This document shows, piece by piece, positions 34,444 to 42,572 of a stretch of 64,000 nt of DNA. The stretch comes from a virus. The stretch's first letter is position 1; each line of letters starts with the position of its first letter. The stretch is taken from IMG/VR virus record IMGVR_UViG_3300010413_000011, positions 1 through 64,000 of that record. One strand, 5' to 3'. The translations under genes and the position numbers were made by a program. The notes below the pieces were generated by a model that ran no database searches, was not told the origin of the DNA, and saw only the letters and a program-made list of their open reading frames with translations.

Positions 34444-35173
34444 TGATTAACCTTTGTGTTCTCGCGTCGAGTTCACCTAAATGTAGTCGCTGTTTGAAAA
34501 TGATATAATCGATTTGTCCAGGACTCGCTGTCCCGTCCTCGAGACAATCCAGAGCCTCAAGGTATTTTCCGTCATCACCTAACTCGAGATCGACAGACTC
34601 GCCGTATTTCAATTTTCGAATTTCATTTTCGATTTTGTCGATCGAAATTAATTGGTTTGGTAAAGGAAATCTACCAAAACTTTTGAATCGTTTGATGTGT
34701 AATCTGATGTAGTCAGCATAAGAAATCCCATGCTCGTCTGCGATCGCTGCCGCCTTGACTAAAAAGTGATATACTTTTGAGGAAGGAGTTATAGGTCTTA
34801 AATGTTTGTTACCCAGGTGTTGAGATCTGAGCAGAGTATAAATTCGATTAAAGTGGTCAACCTTAGATTCTTGACTAACCACCGGCTTCGATGTCACTTC
34901 GAATCTTGCCAAATTGTTTAAGCGGATGGCGACAATGGAGCCATCTCTTCTAATGAGACCAGACTTCCTCAAGGTCTTCATACACCGTTTGGCATCTCTT
35001 AGTTCAATATCTAAAGTACTCGCCCATTCGCTCGCCTTCATTGGGATTTTCGATACGAATCGATATCTCATATACATCGAAACATAGAAAAATCTTGCCT
35101 CCAAAGGTAGGTCAAGTGTGTTTAAAGAGACGACAACTCGTCGAGTTTCAGCTAATACTTTTTCAGATTTCAT
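34406..35173 (-). CDS. Winged-helix replication protein, unknown family
   Basis: A 255-residue protein. I chose the ATG at 35173 because it follows GAGGAT; an in-frame ATG at 35185 lacks a good site. Residues ~20-110 read as a winged helix (LPLEARFFYVSMYMRYRF, ASEWASTLDIELRDAKRCMKTLRKSGLIRRDG). The C-terminal half is helical and charged. It overlaps both the phosphoribosyltransferase and the primase-helicase genes, so the three are likely co-translated. Similar winged-helix proteins next to phage helicases act as initiators or loaders, but I can only infer that here. Confidence 0.55.
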   Translation of the reverse strand: MKSEKVLAETRRVVVSLNTLDLPLEARFFYVSMYMRYRFVSKIPMKASEWASTLDIELRDAKRCMKTLRKSGLIRRDGSIVAIRLNNLARFEVTSKPVVSQESKVDHFNRIYTLLRSQHLGNKHLRPITPSSKVYHFLVKAAAIADEHGISYADYIRLHIKRFKSFGRFPLPNQLISIDKIENEIRKLKYGESVDLELGDDGKYLEALDCLEDGTASPGQIDYIIFKQRLHLGELDARTQRLINGKKKSRRFCKE

Positions 35174-35645
35174 TGAGATCCTCATACGGAAAGACTACCT
35201 TGCCATCATTAGGACCTATTCGTTGGGAAAAATAAATGGGTCGATATAACGTCTGCCCTAGATCTCGGTAAAATATAAACGCGCCTAGAGATTTTACCGA
35301 CATGCCGCTAAAACAAGCACCCTGAAAAGTCAAACCAGTATCTAAAATATCGTCGACAAAAATACAGCGGCCAACCGGTCTATCTAATCTTATGTCGAGT
35401 TTAAGGAAGTGAGATAACATTACGGCGGGTATGAGACCGCCCCGGGGCTCGCCCCATAATTTCCAAAGATGGTTCGGAGACCAAACAGTTTCCTCGGGAA
35501 TAATTAGATGACCTTGAAGTTCTTTTTGTAGTCGTTCAAGTTGTCTAATATTTGTAGTAGCCAAAATTTTTTTAATATCGATTGCCATCAACTCGATGTA
35601 ATCTATATAATCCTTCCATTCAACTTTAATCGGATTCGAAGACAT
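35163..35645 (-). CDS. Type I phosphoribosyltransferase
   Basis: A 160-residue protein with the PRPP-binding motif CIFVDDILDTGLTFQG (about residues 94-109), preceded by GEPRGGLIPAVMLSH, typical of purine or guanine/xanthine phosphoribosyltransferases. The enzyme would join a free nucleobase to PRPP to give a nucleotide. A ribosome site, AAAAGGAG, lies before the ATG. It heads the minus-strand operon with replication genes. In a phage with possible base-modification genes it could salvage a normal or an unusual base; the substrate cannot be told from sequence. Confidence 0.75.
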   Translation of the reverse strand: MSSNPIKVEWKDYIDYIELMAIDIKKILATTNIRQLERLQKELQGHLIIPEETVWSPNHLWKLWGEPRGGLIPAVMLSHFLKLDIRLDRPVGRCIFVDDILDTGLTFQGACFSGMSVKSLGAFIFYRDLGQTLYRPIYFSQRIGPNDGKVVFPYEDLNEI

Positions 35646-35702
35646 ATTCCACTCCTTTTTAAAACTTTTGTGACCGAAGGACTCAGTATTAGTTTTACCT
35701 TT

Positions 35703-35731
35703 GGTATAACTTTAATGACCTAATATTTCAA
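35703..35731 (-). promoter_or_regulatory. Minus-strand sigma70-like promoter
   Basis: Read on the minus strand, TTGAAA (35731-35726) and TATACC (35708-35703) are 17 bases apart, about 57 bases upstream of the phosphoribosyltransferase ATG. The 149-base divergent gap (35646-35794) is AT-rich and probably also drives the rightward genes, for which I found no clear promoter. Confidence 0.5.
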
Positions 35732-35794
35732 AACTTTTTTGTTTCCCACGGAACTCTAACGGCTATATAGAATATAGGGAGGATGACTTGAAAA

Positions 35795-36403
35795 ATGAAA
35801 TTCTTAATCGCAGTTTTAGGTACTCATGGCTCTGGCAAAACTGAAATCTGCCAAAAAGTCTCAAGTCTTATACGTCACGCATTCTCAGACCTATCTGTTT
35901 CCTCAGTAGATAAAAAAGATAGTGTACCGAGATCTTTGGCAGAGGCAACGCAGTTATATAAAAATATCGACCATCGAACCCAGGTAGAAATTTGTTTTAA
36001 GGTTTTAACAAATGCGATGGCCGGTCTTGTCTATTATGACGTCGTTTTTGTCGATCGACTATTGGTCGATTCTATTGCTTATATTCGAACGGCAGAAAAA
36101 GTCGATCGCGGTATTATTGCCTCTCTAGATTCAGCAATTCGTTTTTTGTTTTTCGAGAGTCCTCATATCCATACCATAGTAGCTGTTCCGGCACCGAGTT
36201 TTCCCCTACCTAAAGATAATTTCAGATTCGAAGACGAAGAGTATCGCCAATATATTTCAAGATTGATTACGCGAGAACTAATTCGAATGGCTATACCGTA
36301 TTATTTTCTTGATCAAAAATCTTTAGATGAACGAATAAGTTATCTGACGAGTTACGTCAGTTCAGCAATATCATTATCGAAATTGAAAGGAGAAAAACAT
36401 TGA
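35795..36403 (+). CDS. P-loop deoxynucleotide kinase-like protein
   Basis: A 202-residue protein with Walker A GTHGSGKT (residues 9-16), then a DVVFVDRLLVDS motif near 86-97 that resembles the DR(Y/L) substrate motif of thymidylate and AAA_28-type kinases. A C-terminal helical lid is seen. It probably phosphorylates a nucleoside monophosphate and belongs to the nucleotide-supply group with the genes downstream. The ribosome site AGGGAGG lies 12 bases before the ATG. Confidence 0.6.
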   Translation: MKFLIAVLGTHGSGKTEICQKVSSLIRHAFSDLSVSSVDKKDSVPRSLAEATQLYKNIDHRTQVEICFKVLTNAMAGLVYYDVVFVDRLLVDSIAYIRTAEKVDRGIIASLDSAIRFLFFESPHIHTIVAVPAPSFPLPKDNFRFEDEEYRQYISRLITRELIRMAIPYYFLDQKSLDERISYLTSYVSSAISLSKLKGEKH

Positions 36404-37215
36404 AAGTAGCTCACATAGTCGGTATTAACCATTTGAATTTGGTCAGGGATAAAAATTTCCATTTAGTTCTTGCTCATCTTCTCGACGAAAGTGCCACCTA
36501 CAGAAATTTCTATAAGGAAGTAGGTAACGAAGGTGCCTTTTTAATCTTGGACAACTCTGCGTTTGAGTTAGGCGAACCTTATCCGCCAGAGGAAATGATA
36601 AAACTAGGTAACGAAATCAACGCGTCGGAAATTATGGCGCCCGAGATTTACCAAGATGGCAGAGGAACGATCGAAGTAGTCGAGGAGTTTGCCGCAAAGG
36701 TTAAAGAATTAACTAATAAGAAATGGAATATCATAGCAACCATCCATGGTAAAACCTTCGACGATTGGATGAATTGTTTCAAAGCTATTATCTCGATCAA
36801 CAACATAACCACGATTGGTTTATCTTGTAGAGCGGCAGAGTATTTCACTGACCTACGGTCGAGTTCAGTCACCACCCAAAGAACTTTTAATCGGATTGGT
36901 CTTACTCATATCCTCAATAAAACCTGCGTCGGCAAGTTTACTCCTTTGAGACAGTACCATCTATTAGGTTCCACCGATCCTGTCCTCGAGTTAACTGTTC
37001 AAACGAAATACGATTGGATAAGAAGTATTGATACGAGTTCCGCTTTTGCTCATGGTTGTCAAGGTATAAACTTTGGTACCCGGGCTCTGGCAACCGAGAG
37101 GATAGGGGATATCGATTTCAATACGCCCCACGATCCTCATAAGATAAAAACCATTGTTCACAATATGAGAATACTTGACGAATTGGCAGGAGAAGAAAAT
37201 GATTTTACCAGGTAA
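36400..37215 (+). CDS. TIM-barrel protein resembling tRNA-guanine transglycosylase/DpdA
   Basis: A 271-residue protein starting with TTG on the stop of the kinase gene, behind AAAGGAG. The pattern AFLILDNSAFELGE (about 47-60), IMAPEIYQD, WNIIATIHGKT, IGLSCRA, HLLGS and IRSIDTSSAF (about 205-214) is that of a TGT-like barrel, with an Asp after the first strand pair (DNSAF) and a second Asp in SIDTSS. These positions correspond to the catalytic acids of base exchange enzymes. The four-residue zinc site of tRNA TGT is not seen. A DNA- or nucleotide-base exchange role is inferred. Related genes lie at 49.5-51.8 kb. Confidence 0.5.
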   Translation: MKVAHIVGINHLNLVRDKNFHLVLAHLLDESATYRNFYKEVGNEGAFLILDNSAFELGEPYPPEEMIKLGNEINASEIMAPEIYQDGRGTIEVVEEFAAKVKELTNKKWNIIATIHGKTFDDWMNCFKAIISINNITTIGLSCRAAEYFTDLRSSSVTTQRTFNRIGLTHILNKTCVGKFTPLRQYHLLGSTDPVLELTVQTKYDWIRSIDTSSAFAHGCQGINFGTRALATERIGDIDFNTPHDPHKIKTIVHNMRILDELAGEENDFTR

Positions 37216-37729
37216 CAAAGTAATAGACTTTATAGAAACTGATTTACCAAGGACCTACTATCCCGAAGGTGGGGTCTCTCCTGAACAATTACAACCGAAC
37301 GGAGTCGACTGTCGTTTATTTTTTGTAAGGAGAGTCGACCCGGATCGTATTATGATATTTCGTAAAAATGAGAAGGATGTACCAGAGCTGGAGATGGTCG
37401 AACCTATAATCCATAGGTCCTTTCATGAGCGCGACAAACAACACGCCTTTTTCAATTTGGAACCTGGGGCCTATAATTTTGAAATGGCCGAACGAATAAA
37501 AGTTCCTCAAGGTATTGCGGCAATGTTCTTTGGTCGGAGTACCCTTAACCGAAACGGAATACTCCTTTTGTCGTCGGTCTATGATACGGGTTATGACGGT
37601 AGAATAGGAGGGACGGCGTATGTCTGGCGGCGGATACAAATAGAAATGTTTGTTCGAGTCGGACAAATTGTTTGTTGGGAAGCTCACGAAACGAAGGAGT
37701 ATGACGGTCAATATGGCGACGGAAAGTAA
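37199..37729 (+). CDS. dCTP deaminase / dUTPase superfamily protein
   Basis: A 176-residue protein starting at ATG 37199 behind CAGGAG and overlapping the upstream gene by 17 bases. It shows the fold's signatures: GVDCRL near the start (about 35-40), FFGRSTLNRNGI (motif 2, with the Arg-Ser pair) and YDTGYDGRIGGTAYV (motif 3). Enzymes of this superfamily hydrolyse dUTP or deaminate dCTP and keep uracil out of DNA. A UDG-polymerase fusion directly follows, which suits that role. Confidence 0.75.
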   Translation: MILPGNKVIDFIETDLPRTYYPEGGVSPEQLQPNGVDCRLFFVRRVDPDRIMIFRKNEKDVPELEMVEPIIHRSFHERDKQHAFFNLEPGAYNFEMAERIKVPQGIAAMFFGRSTLNRNGILLLSSVYDTGYDGRIGGTAYVWRRIQIEMFVRVGQIVCWEAHETKEYDGQYGDGK

Positions 37730-40313
37730 ATGGCATAAGACTTCAATCGATCTTACTAGAAGTAAGCAGGGTCGTAAGACCTGTTTGAAGTGTCCTTGGT
37801 TTAAAAAGTTCGAGCAGGGAAAAACCGATTCGATCAACTTTTGTGTTGGCGGATACGGTTTAGTACCTGCCGATGTAATGATTGTTGGTGAGGCCCCGGG
37901 TTGGCCCGAGGCTAATGCGCGACCTCATCAACTTCATCCTTTCATGGGAGAGGATTCCTATATATTAGATTTCCTATTAAAAAAAGCAGGACTATCTCGT
38001 CGACAATTCTATATAACTAACGCTATCAAATGCAAACCTCTTCAATATGGCAAAGTCCCGATCGATATTGTTAACCGTTGTGCCTCACATCTTTGGTACG
38101 AAATAGAAATGGTTCAACCTAAATTAATAATTGCTCTAGGTGCTGACGCTCTCAAAGCCTTGACAGGTAGACCATTTTCGATAACACAGGAAAGAGGATT
38201 CAGGCGAACGTTTAGTGACTTCGTCAATTTAGAGAGAATAGGACTAGCTGAATCTAATTGGTCGGATCTCGAGGACGATTTCGGAGACATTTGGGTTTAT
38301 CCGATGAGACATCCTCATTTACTTTATAAAGATCCTAGATGGTTATCTACTTTTAAGTTCGACTTTAAAGAAATAAAACGGTTGATGAGAAAAGGATTTC
38401 CCGACCATAACGAACCACCTAAGATTAAAGTTACCGATACTCTAGAACGTTTCGAAGAATTCTATAAGGCGATTCAGAAGGCACCGGCTTACTCGGTCGA
38501 TACTGAAACGACCTCCACTAGTATGATTGATGCCAAAGCTCTCTGTATCTCCTTTTCATGGGGTAGAAAAAATACCTGGGTCGTACCACTGAGGGGCCAA
38601 GGAGGAAAAAGATTTTGGCAATCTGGTGCCGATGAAATTATTCGGAAGGACCTAAAACAAATTTTTAAGGAGAAAAATATTTATCGTATTGCTCAAAATT
38701 TTAAATTTGATTATAACGTTCTCCGGAAGGAAGGATTCGGTGAGGTTTATTTTGAGTTCGACACAATGACTGCTCATCACGTTATCGACGAGACCGGTCC
38801 TTACGATTTAGAAAATATTGCCAACTTTTACGGACTCGACCTTGGTTATTGGCCAGATTCGATTTGGAAATATACTCCTCGGAATAAAAAAGCTCAGTTT
38901 GCTGACATTCCAAATAAGATTCTCTGGCAATATACCGGAGTTGACGCGTGGACTACTTGGGAACTAGGTAAGCCGAACGGTGGTAGAGTTAGGACTGAAT
39001 TAGAGAAGAACCCTAATTTAGTTCGACTGGTTAAAGAAGTTACCTTCCCACTTTCTTATCCGTTAGCAGATATGGAATACTATGGAGTCAAGTTAAACCT
39101 AGATCGAATTGGGAAATTGGAAAAATTATATCAGAAAAAATTGGATATGATAACTGGTAGACTCCGCGTACTAGCGAATAAAGAAGATTTCAATCCCTTT
39201 TCTCCCGATCAAGTTATAGAATTACTATTCAATAAGTTGAAGATGACTACTAGAGGACTAACACCTGGTCGCAAACCAAAGACCGATGCCGATGTACTAG
39301 AGATAATGTTAAGAGAGGAACGGTCGCCCAAAAAGAGAACGATCCTTCGTCTCATAATTTTAGCTCGAAGTTACAGAGCAACAATTTCTAGAGAATTACA
39401 AGGGCTCCGAAAATTGGCTCCAGACGGAAATATAAGAACGACCTATTTGATTCCAGGAACCAGAACTGGTCGTCTCTCTTCAATAGGTCCCGACTTACAA
39501 AATGTCAAACGCGGTCCTGAAATCAGAAATTGTTTTACAGTAGAAGAGGACTCATTATTTGGAGGCGGTGACTACAAGGCGATAGAACTTCGACAAGCAG
39601 CGTTGTTAAGTGGTGACCCGGAGATGTTAGATATCTTTGAGAAGGGTATAGATTTTCATACAGTCACGACAGCTCGAGTTCGTAAAATACCAGAGGAGGA
39701 AGTTACCAAAGAACAGAGAGCACGAGGAAAAGCGGTTGTGTTCGGTGGAATAATGTATGGTAGATCGATTCAAACAATGGCCGACGAATATGATTTACCA
39801 TACGAAGAAGTAGAAGATATGATGGATGGAATAGCCGAGTTGTACCATGTATTCATGAAATGGCGTGAAAGCAATGTACGAGAGGCGAAAGAAAAGTTTT
39901 ATTTGGAAACGGCTTTTTGGAAACGGACTAGACATTTCCCTGCTTTCGAGATGATCGCGGATAGTAGATTGGCTAAGGTTCAGAGATTAAGGAATCAGTT
40001 AGGTCGCGAATTCAAACAGACGGTAGAGAAAACTGTTCGAGAATGTTACAATTATAGGATTTCCTCGCCGGCTGCCGATTGGGTTAATAAAGGAATTATT
40101 AGGCTTCATACTCGACTTCGCGAAGAGAATATGAAAACCTATTGTTTAATGCAAGTTCATGACGCGCTGTATTTGAGAGTATTTAAAAAAGAAGTTTTAT
40201 TCGTTAAACAGTTGATTAAAGAGGAAATGGAAACCACCTTGAGGTATAAAGGCAATAGACTTAAATTAGAATTTGATACTGAAATGGGAAGGTGTTGGGA
40301 TGAAAAAGAGTGA
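37713..40313 (+). CDS. Uracil-DNA glycosylase / family A DNA polymerase fusion
   Basis: An 866-residue protein from ATG 37713 (an ATG at 37701 is also possible; AAGGAG precedes both). Residues ~20-230 are a family 4-type UDG with iron-sulfur ligands C24/C27, C107 and C123, plus GEAPG (59-63) and TNAIKCKP. Residues ~250-440 are a 3'-5' exonuclease: VDTETTS, NFKFDYNVL, YTGVDAWTT. The rest is a Pol I core: GGDYKAIELRQ (motif A), RARGKAVVFGGIMYG (motif B, with Phe at the O-helix site) and MQVHDALYL (motif C, with Ala where most Pol I enzymes have Glu). SPO1-type polymerases also carry a UDG-like domain. This is the replicative polymerase. Confidence 0.88.
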   Translation: MATESKWHKTSIDLTRSKQGRKTCLKCPWFKKFEQGKTDSINFCVGGYGLVPADVMIVGEAPGWPEANARPHQLHPFMGEDSYILDFLLKKAGLSRRQFYITNAIKCKPLQYGKVPIDIVNRCASHLWYEIEMVQPKLIIALGADALKALTGRPFSITQERGFRRTFSDFVNLERIGLAESNWSDLEDDFGDIWVYPMRHPHLLYKDPRWLSTFKFDFKEIKRLMRKGFPDHNEPPKIKVTDTLERFEEFYKAIQKAPAYSVDTETTSTSMIDAKALCISFSWGRKNTWVVPLRGQGGKRFWQSGADEIIRKDLKQIFKEKNIYRIAQNFKFDYNVLRKEGFGEVYFEFDTMTAHHVIDETGPYDLENIANFYGLDLGYWPDSIWKYTPRNKKAQFADIPNKILWQYTGVDAWTTWELGKPNGGRVRTELEKNPNLVRLVKEVTFPLSYPLADMEYYGVKLNLDRIGKLEKLYQKKLDMITGRLRVLANKEDFNPFSPDQVIELLFNKLKMTTRGLTPGRKPKTDADVLEIMLREERSPKKRTILRLIILARSYRATISRELQGLRKLAPDGNIRTTYLIPGTRTGRLSSIGPDLQNVKRGPEIRNCFTVEEDSLFGGGDYKAIELRQAALLSGDPEMLDIFEKGIDFHTVTTARVRKIPEEEVTKEQRARGKAVVFGGIMYGRSIQTMADEYDLPYEEVEDMMDGIAELYHVFMKWRESNVREAKEKFYLETAFWKRTRHFPAFEMIADSRLAKVQRLRNQLGREFKQTVEKTVRECYNYRISSPAADWVNKGIIRLHTRLREENMKTYCLMQVHDALYLRVFKKEVLFVKQLIKEEMETTLRYKGNRLKLEFDTEMGRCWDEKE

Positions 40314-40734
40314 TATACGAAAAGATTTAGATATAGATGTGTCGAACATCAATAGGGAGATGATCGAACATCCTTTATCTCTCCAACGGTGGGGAGTTAA
40401 GTTGGCCAGAGCAAAACGAGTAGCAGCGAAGGCGAAGGCCCGATTACAATTTCGTGAAGCCAAATTGGATGAGGTTTACAGAATAAAGAACGAAAAATAT
40501 ACGGAACAACAAATTAAAATGAAAATAAGGAAGTCCACTTCGTATCGGGAGGTTCAGAAGGAGTTGATCGAGGCGGAATTCATAGTCGATACTTTAGACA
40601 TGGCGGTCAAGGCTTTGATGGCTCGGACCGGAATGTTGTTATCTCTCGGAGCTGTAGATCGTAAAATTTCCGATGGTGATGATTTACATATAATGAAAGA
40701 TAAAGTCAAACGTAAACTGGTTAAAAGGAGGTAA
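40300..40734 (+). CDS. UvsY-like recombination mediator (putative)
   Basis: A 144-residue, highly charged, all-helical protein starting inside the end of the polymerase gene behind GGGAAGG. Its layout (KKSDIRKDLDIDVSNINREMIEHPLSLQRWGVKLA, then a Lys/Arg-rich middle, a YREVQKELIEAEF helix and a C-terminal helix) matches the size and pattern of T4 UvsY. UvsY loads recombinase onto SSB-covered DNA. It sits just before an SSB gene, and a RecA is encoded at 54.3 kb. Similarity is low. Confidence 0.5.
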   Translation: MKKSDIRKDLDIDVSNINREMIEHPLSLQRWGVKLARAKRVAAKAKARLQFREAKLDEVYRIKNEKYTEQQIKMKIRKSTSYREVQKELIEAEFIVDTLDMAVKALMARTGMLLSLGAVDRKISDGDDLHIMKDKVKRKLVKRR

Positions 40735-40737
40735 CCA

Positions 40738-41640
40738 ATGCCAAAGAAAAAGGAAAAAAAGAAGGGCGGTAAAAAGAGTCTTATTGAAGAGGTTCAAAAG
40801 ACTCTGAAGGAACAAAATCGCAAGAGTGCCGGAGCGATGTTCGGCGACACTTCCATTTGGACTCCGGGTAAAGGGACCAATAAAATTCGGATACTACCGA
40901 GTTGGAACCCAGACGAAACTCCGGTCTTCTACAAAGAAGTTGCCTACCATTACTCGGTAGGACCTGATGAGTCGATTGTCATGTGTCCTCAAAGGATGGC
41001 CGGTAAACGGTGCTTCATCTGTGAGCAGGTCAAGGAGCTAAAAAAGGCAAAAGGCAAAGGAGCGAAGAAGGCAAAGGCTATCATCGAGAAGGTGAGAGCA
41101 AAGGGAAGAATTCTCTACAACATCGTGGACCTCAACGACAAAAAGGCTGGGATTCAGGTCTTTATCTCTGGACCAAAGATTTTCAAGGAATTGTTATCGA
41201 TGGTCATTGATGAGGATATCGGAGACATCTCCGACCCGAAAGAGGGATTCGATATCAAAATCATCCGCGAAGGTGAAGGTCTCGACACCGAGTACAGGGT
41301 CCGGGCCGCTGCGAAGGCAACAGCAATCAAGAAAAAGGCTTGGCTAAAAGGCCTGAACGATCTCGACGCTCTGGCTGGTGATCTCCCGAGTTATGAGGAT
41401 ACCAAGGCGGCTTGGGAAGGCGAAGACGAAACGGACGACGAAGAGGATGACGACGACGAGGAAGCAGACGACGAAGAGGATGACGACGAAGACGAAGAGG
41501 ATGACGACGAAGACGAAGAGGACGAGGATGACGAAGACGAAGAGGACGAGGACGACGATGAAGAAGATGACGATGACGAGGAAGAAGAGGAGCGTCCGAA
41601 GAAAAGTAAAAAGAAAAAGAAGGGAAAGAAAAAGAAGTAA
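40738..41640 (+). CDS. Single-stranded DNA-binding protein, gp32-like, with long acidic tail
   Basis: A 300-residue protein with AAAGGAGGT before its ATG. Residues ~45-220 resemble the T4 gp32 core: NKIRILPSWN, KEVAYHY, a CPQRMAGKRCFICEQ segment with three Cys that could hold zinc, and GRILYNIVDLND. The N-terminus is Lys-rich, as in gp32's cooperativity region. From ~225 the chain is almost pure Asp/Glu for about 55 residues and then ends in a Lys block (KKSKKKKKGKKKK), unlike known SSB tails, which end acidic. It coats ssDNA at forks and partners with recombination proteins. Confidence 0.72.
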   Translation: MPKKKEKKKGGKKSLIEEVQKTLKEQNRKSAGAMFGDTSIWTPGKGTNKIRILPSWNPDETPVFYKEVAYHYSVGPDESIVMCPQRMAGKRCFICEQVKELKKAKGKGAKKAKAIIEKVRAKGRILYNIVDLNDKKAGIQVFISGPKIFKELLSMVIDEDIGDISDPKEGFDIKIIREGEGLDTEYRVRAAAKATAIKKKAWLKGLNDLDALAGDLPSYEDTKAAWEGEDETDDEEDDDDEEADDEEDDDEDEEDDDEDEEDEDDEDEEDEDDDEEDDDDEEEEERPKKSKKKKKGKKKK

Positions 41641-41652
41641 CTGGTACTTGCC

Positions 41653-42570
41653 ATGATCTTAATTATCGACGGTAACAATGCGGCCTTCAGGGCTAATTCG
41701 GTTCTTACCATGAGTTGGAAGACCAAAAGGACAAGTGCCATTTTCGGAACTTTATCGATAGTTCGGTCAGTCATGAACAGAGTGGATCCTAGTAAAGTTA
41801 TCGTCGTATGGGACATCGGCGGTTCAAAATACCGAAAAAGATTGTTTCCTGAGTATAAAAAGAAACGAATCGAAAAAAGAGATGACGATGATTTCCAAAC
41901 TTTCATCGACCAAGTTCAAATACTCAGAGATCGAATCTTTCCAGTTCTAGGGATTACTCAAGCGGTAAAGTCTGGAGTCGAAGCGGATGATGTTATATAT
42001 CGTCTCGCAAAATACTACTCGGTTAAAAAGGAAAAAGTGATTATACTTTCGGGAGATACCGACTTGTATCAATTGGTGAGCAAACGAGTTTCAATAATCT
42101 CACCTAGTCGGAAACGAAACGATTTTATAACCAATAAAAACTTTACCCGGATTACTAAAGGATTGGATCAAGATCAATTTGTGTCATACAAAATGTTAGT
42201 CGGAGATCCTTCCGATGGTATCCCGGGCGTACCAGGTTTCGGTGACAAAACTTCTCGTGTGGCCTTGGGACACTATAAGTCGGCAGAGGAGGCGGTCGAG
42301 CATTATGACGAACTGGTTAAACTGATGCCTCGGATTGCCAGATATGTAACCAGTAAGAAGGCAGAGAGTATCGTTGACCGAAACCGAAAATTAATCGATT
42401 TAAGTATCTACAATCGACCGAAACGGGTAAAGGCTTCAACGAAATTATTAATTGAGTCTGAACTAAATGAACAGGAATTTCGAAAAATTTGTAAAGAGTT
42501 CGGGTTCGTTTATATACTATCTAATTTTATGGATTGGATTGAACCATTCAAAGAGTTGGACAGGGGGTGA
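41653..42570 (+). CDS. 5'-3' exonuclease / flap endonuclease
   Basis: A 305-residue protein with the PIN/FEN nuclease acids: ILIIDGNNAAF (D6), VVWD, GVEADDVIY (about 112-120), SGDTDLYQL (about 135-143) and LVGDPSDGIPGVPGFG, the helix-hairpin-helix DNA-binding site near residue 180-195. It removes RNA primers and flaps in lagging-strand synthesis, as T4 RNase H or the Pol I N-domain does; the phage Pol I lacks that domain. The next gene begins within 3 bases. Confidence 0.85.
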   Translation: MILIIDGNNAAFRANSVLTMSWKTKRTSAIFGTLSIVRSVMNRVDPSKVIVVWDIGGSKYRKRLFPEYKKKRIEKRDDDDFQTFIDQVQILRDRIFPVLGITQAVKSGVEADDVIYRLAKYYSVKKEKVIILSGDTDLYQLVSKRVSIISPSRKRNDFITNKNFTRITKGLDQDQFVSYKMLVGDPSDGIPGVPGFGDKTSRVALGHYKSAEEAVEHYDELVKLMPRIARYVTSKKAESIVDRNRKLIDLSIYNRPKRVKASTKLLIESELNEQEFRKICKEFGFVYILSNFMDWIEPFKELDRG

Positions 42571-42572
42571 CC

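Noticed and set aside
41391-41906. Minus-strand 171-codon frame rich in Ser
   Set aside because: It is opposite the acidic SSB tail and spans into the nuclease gene; no start signals.
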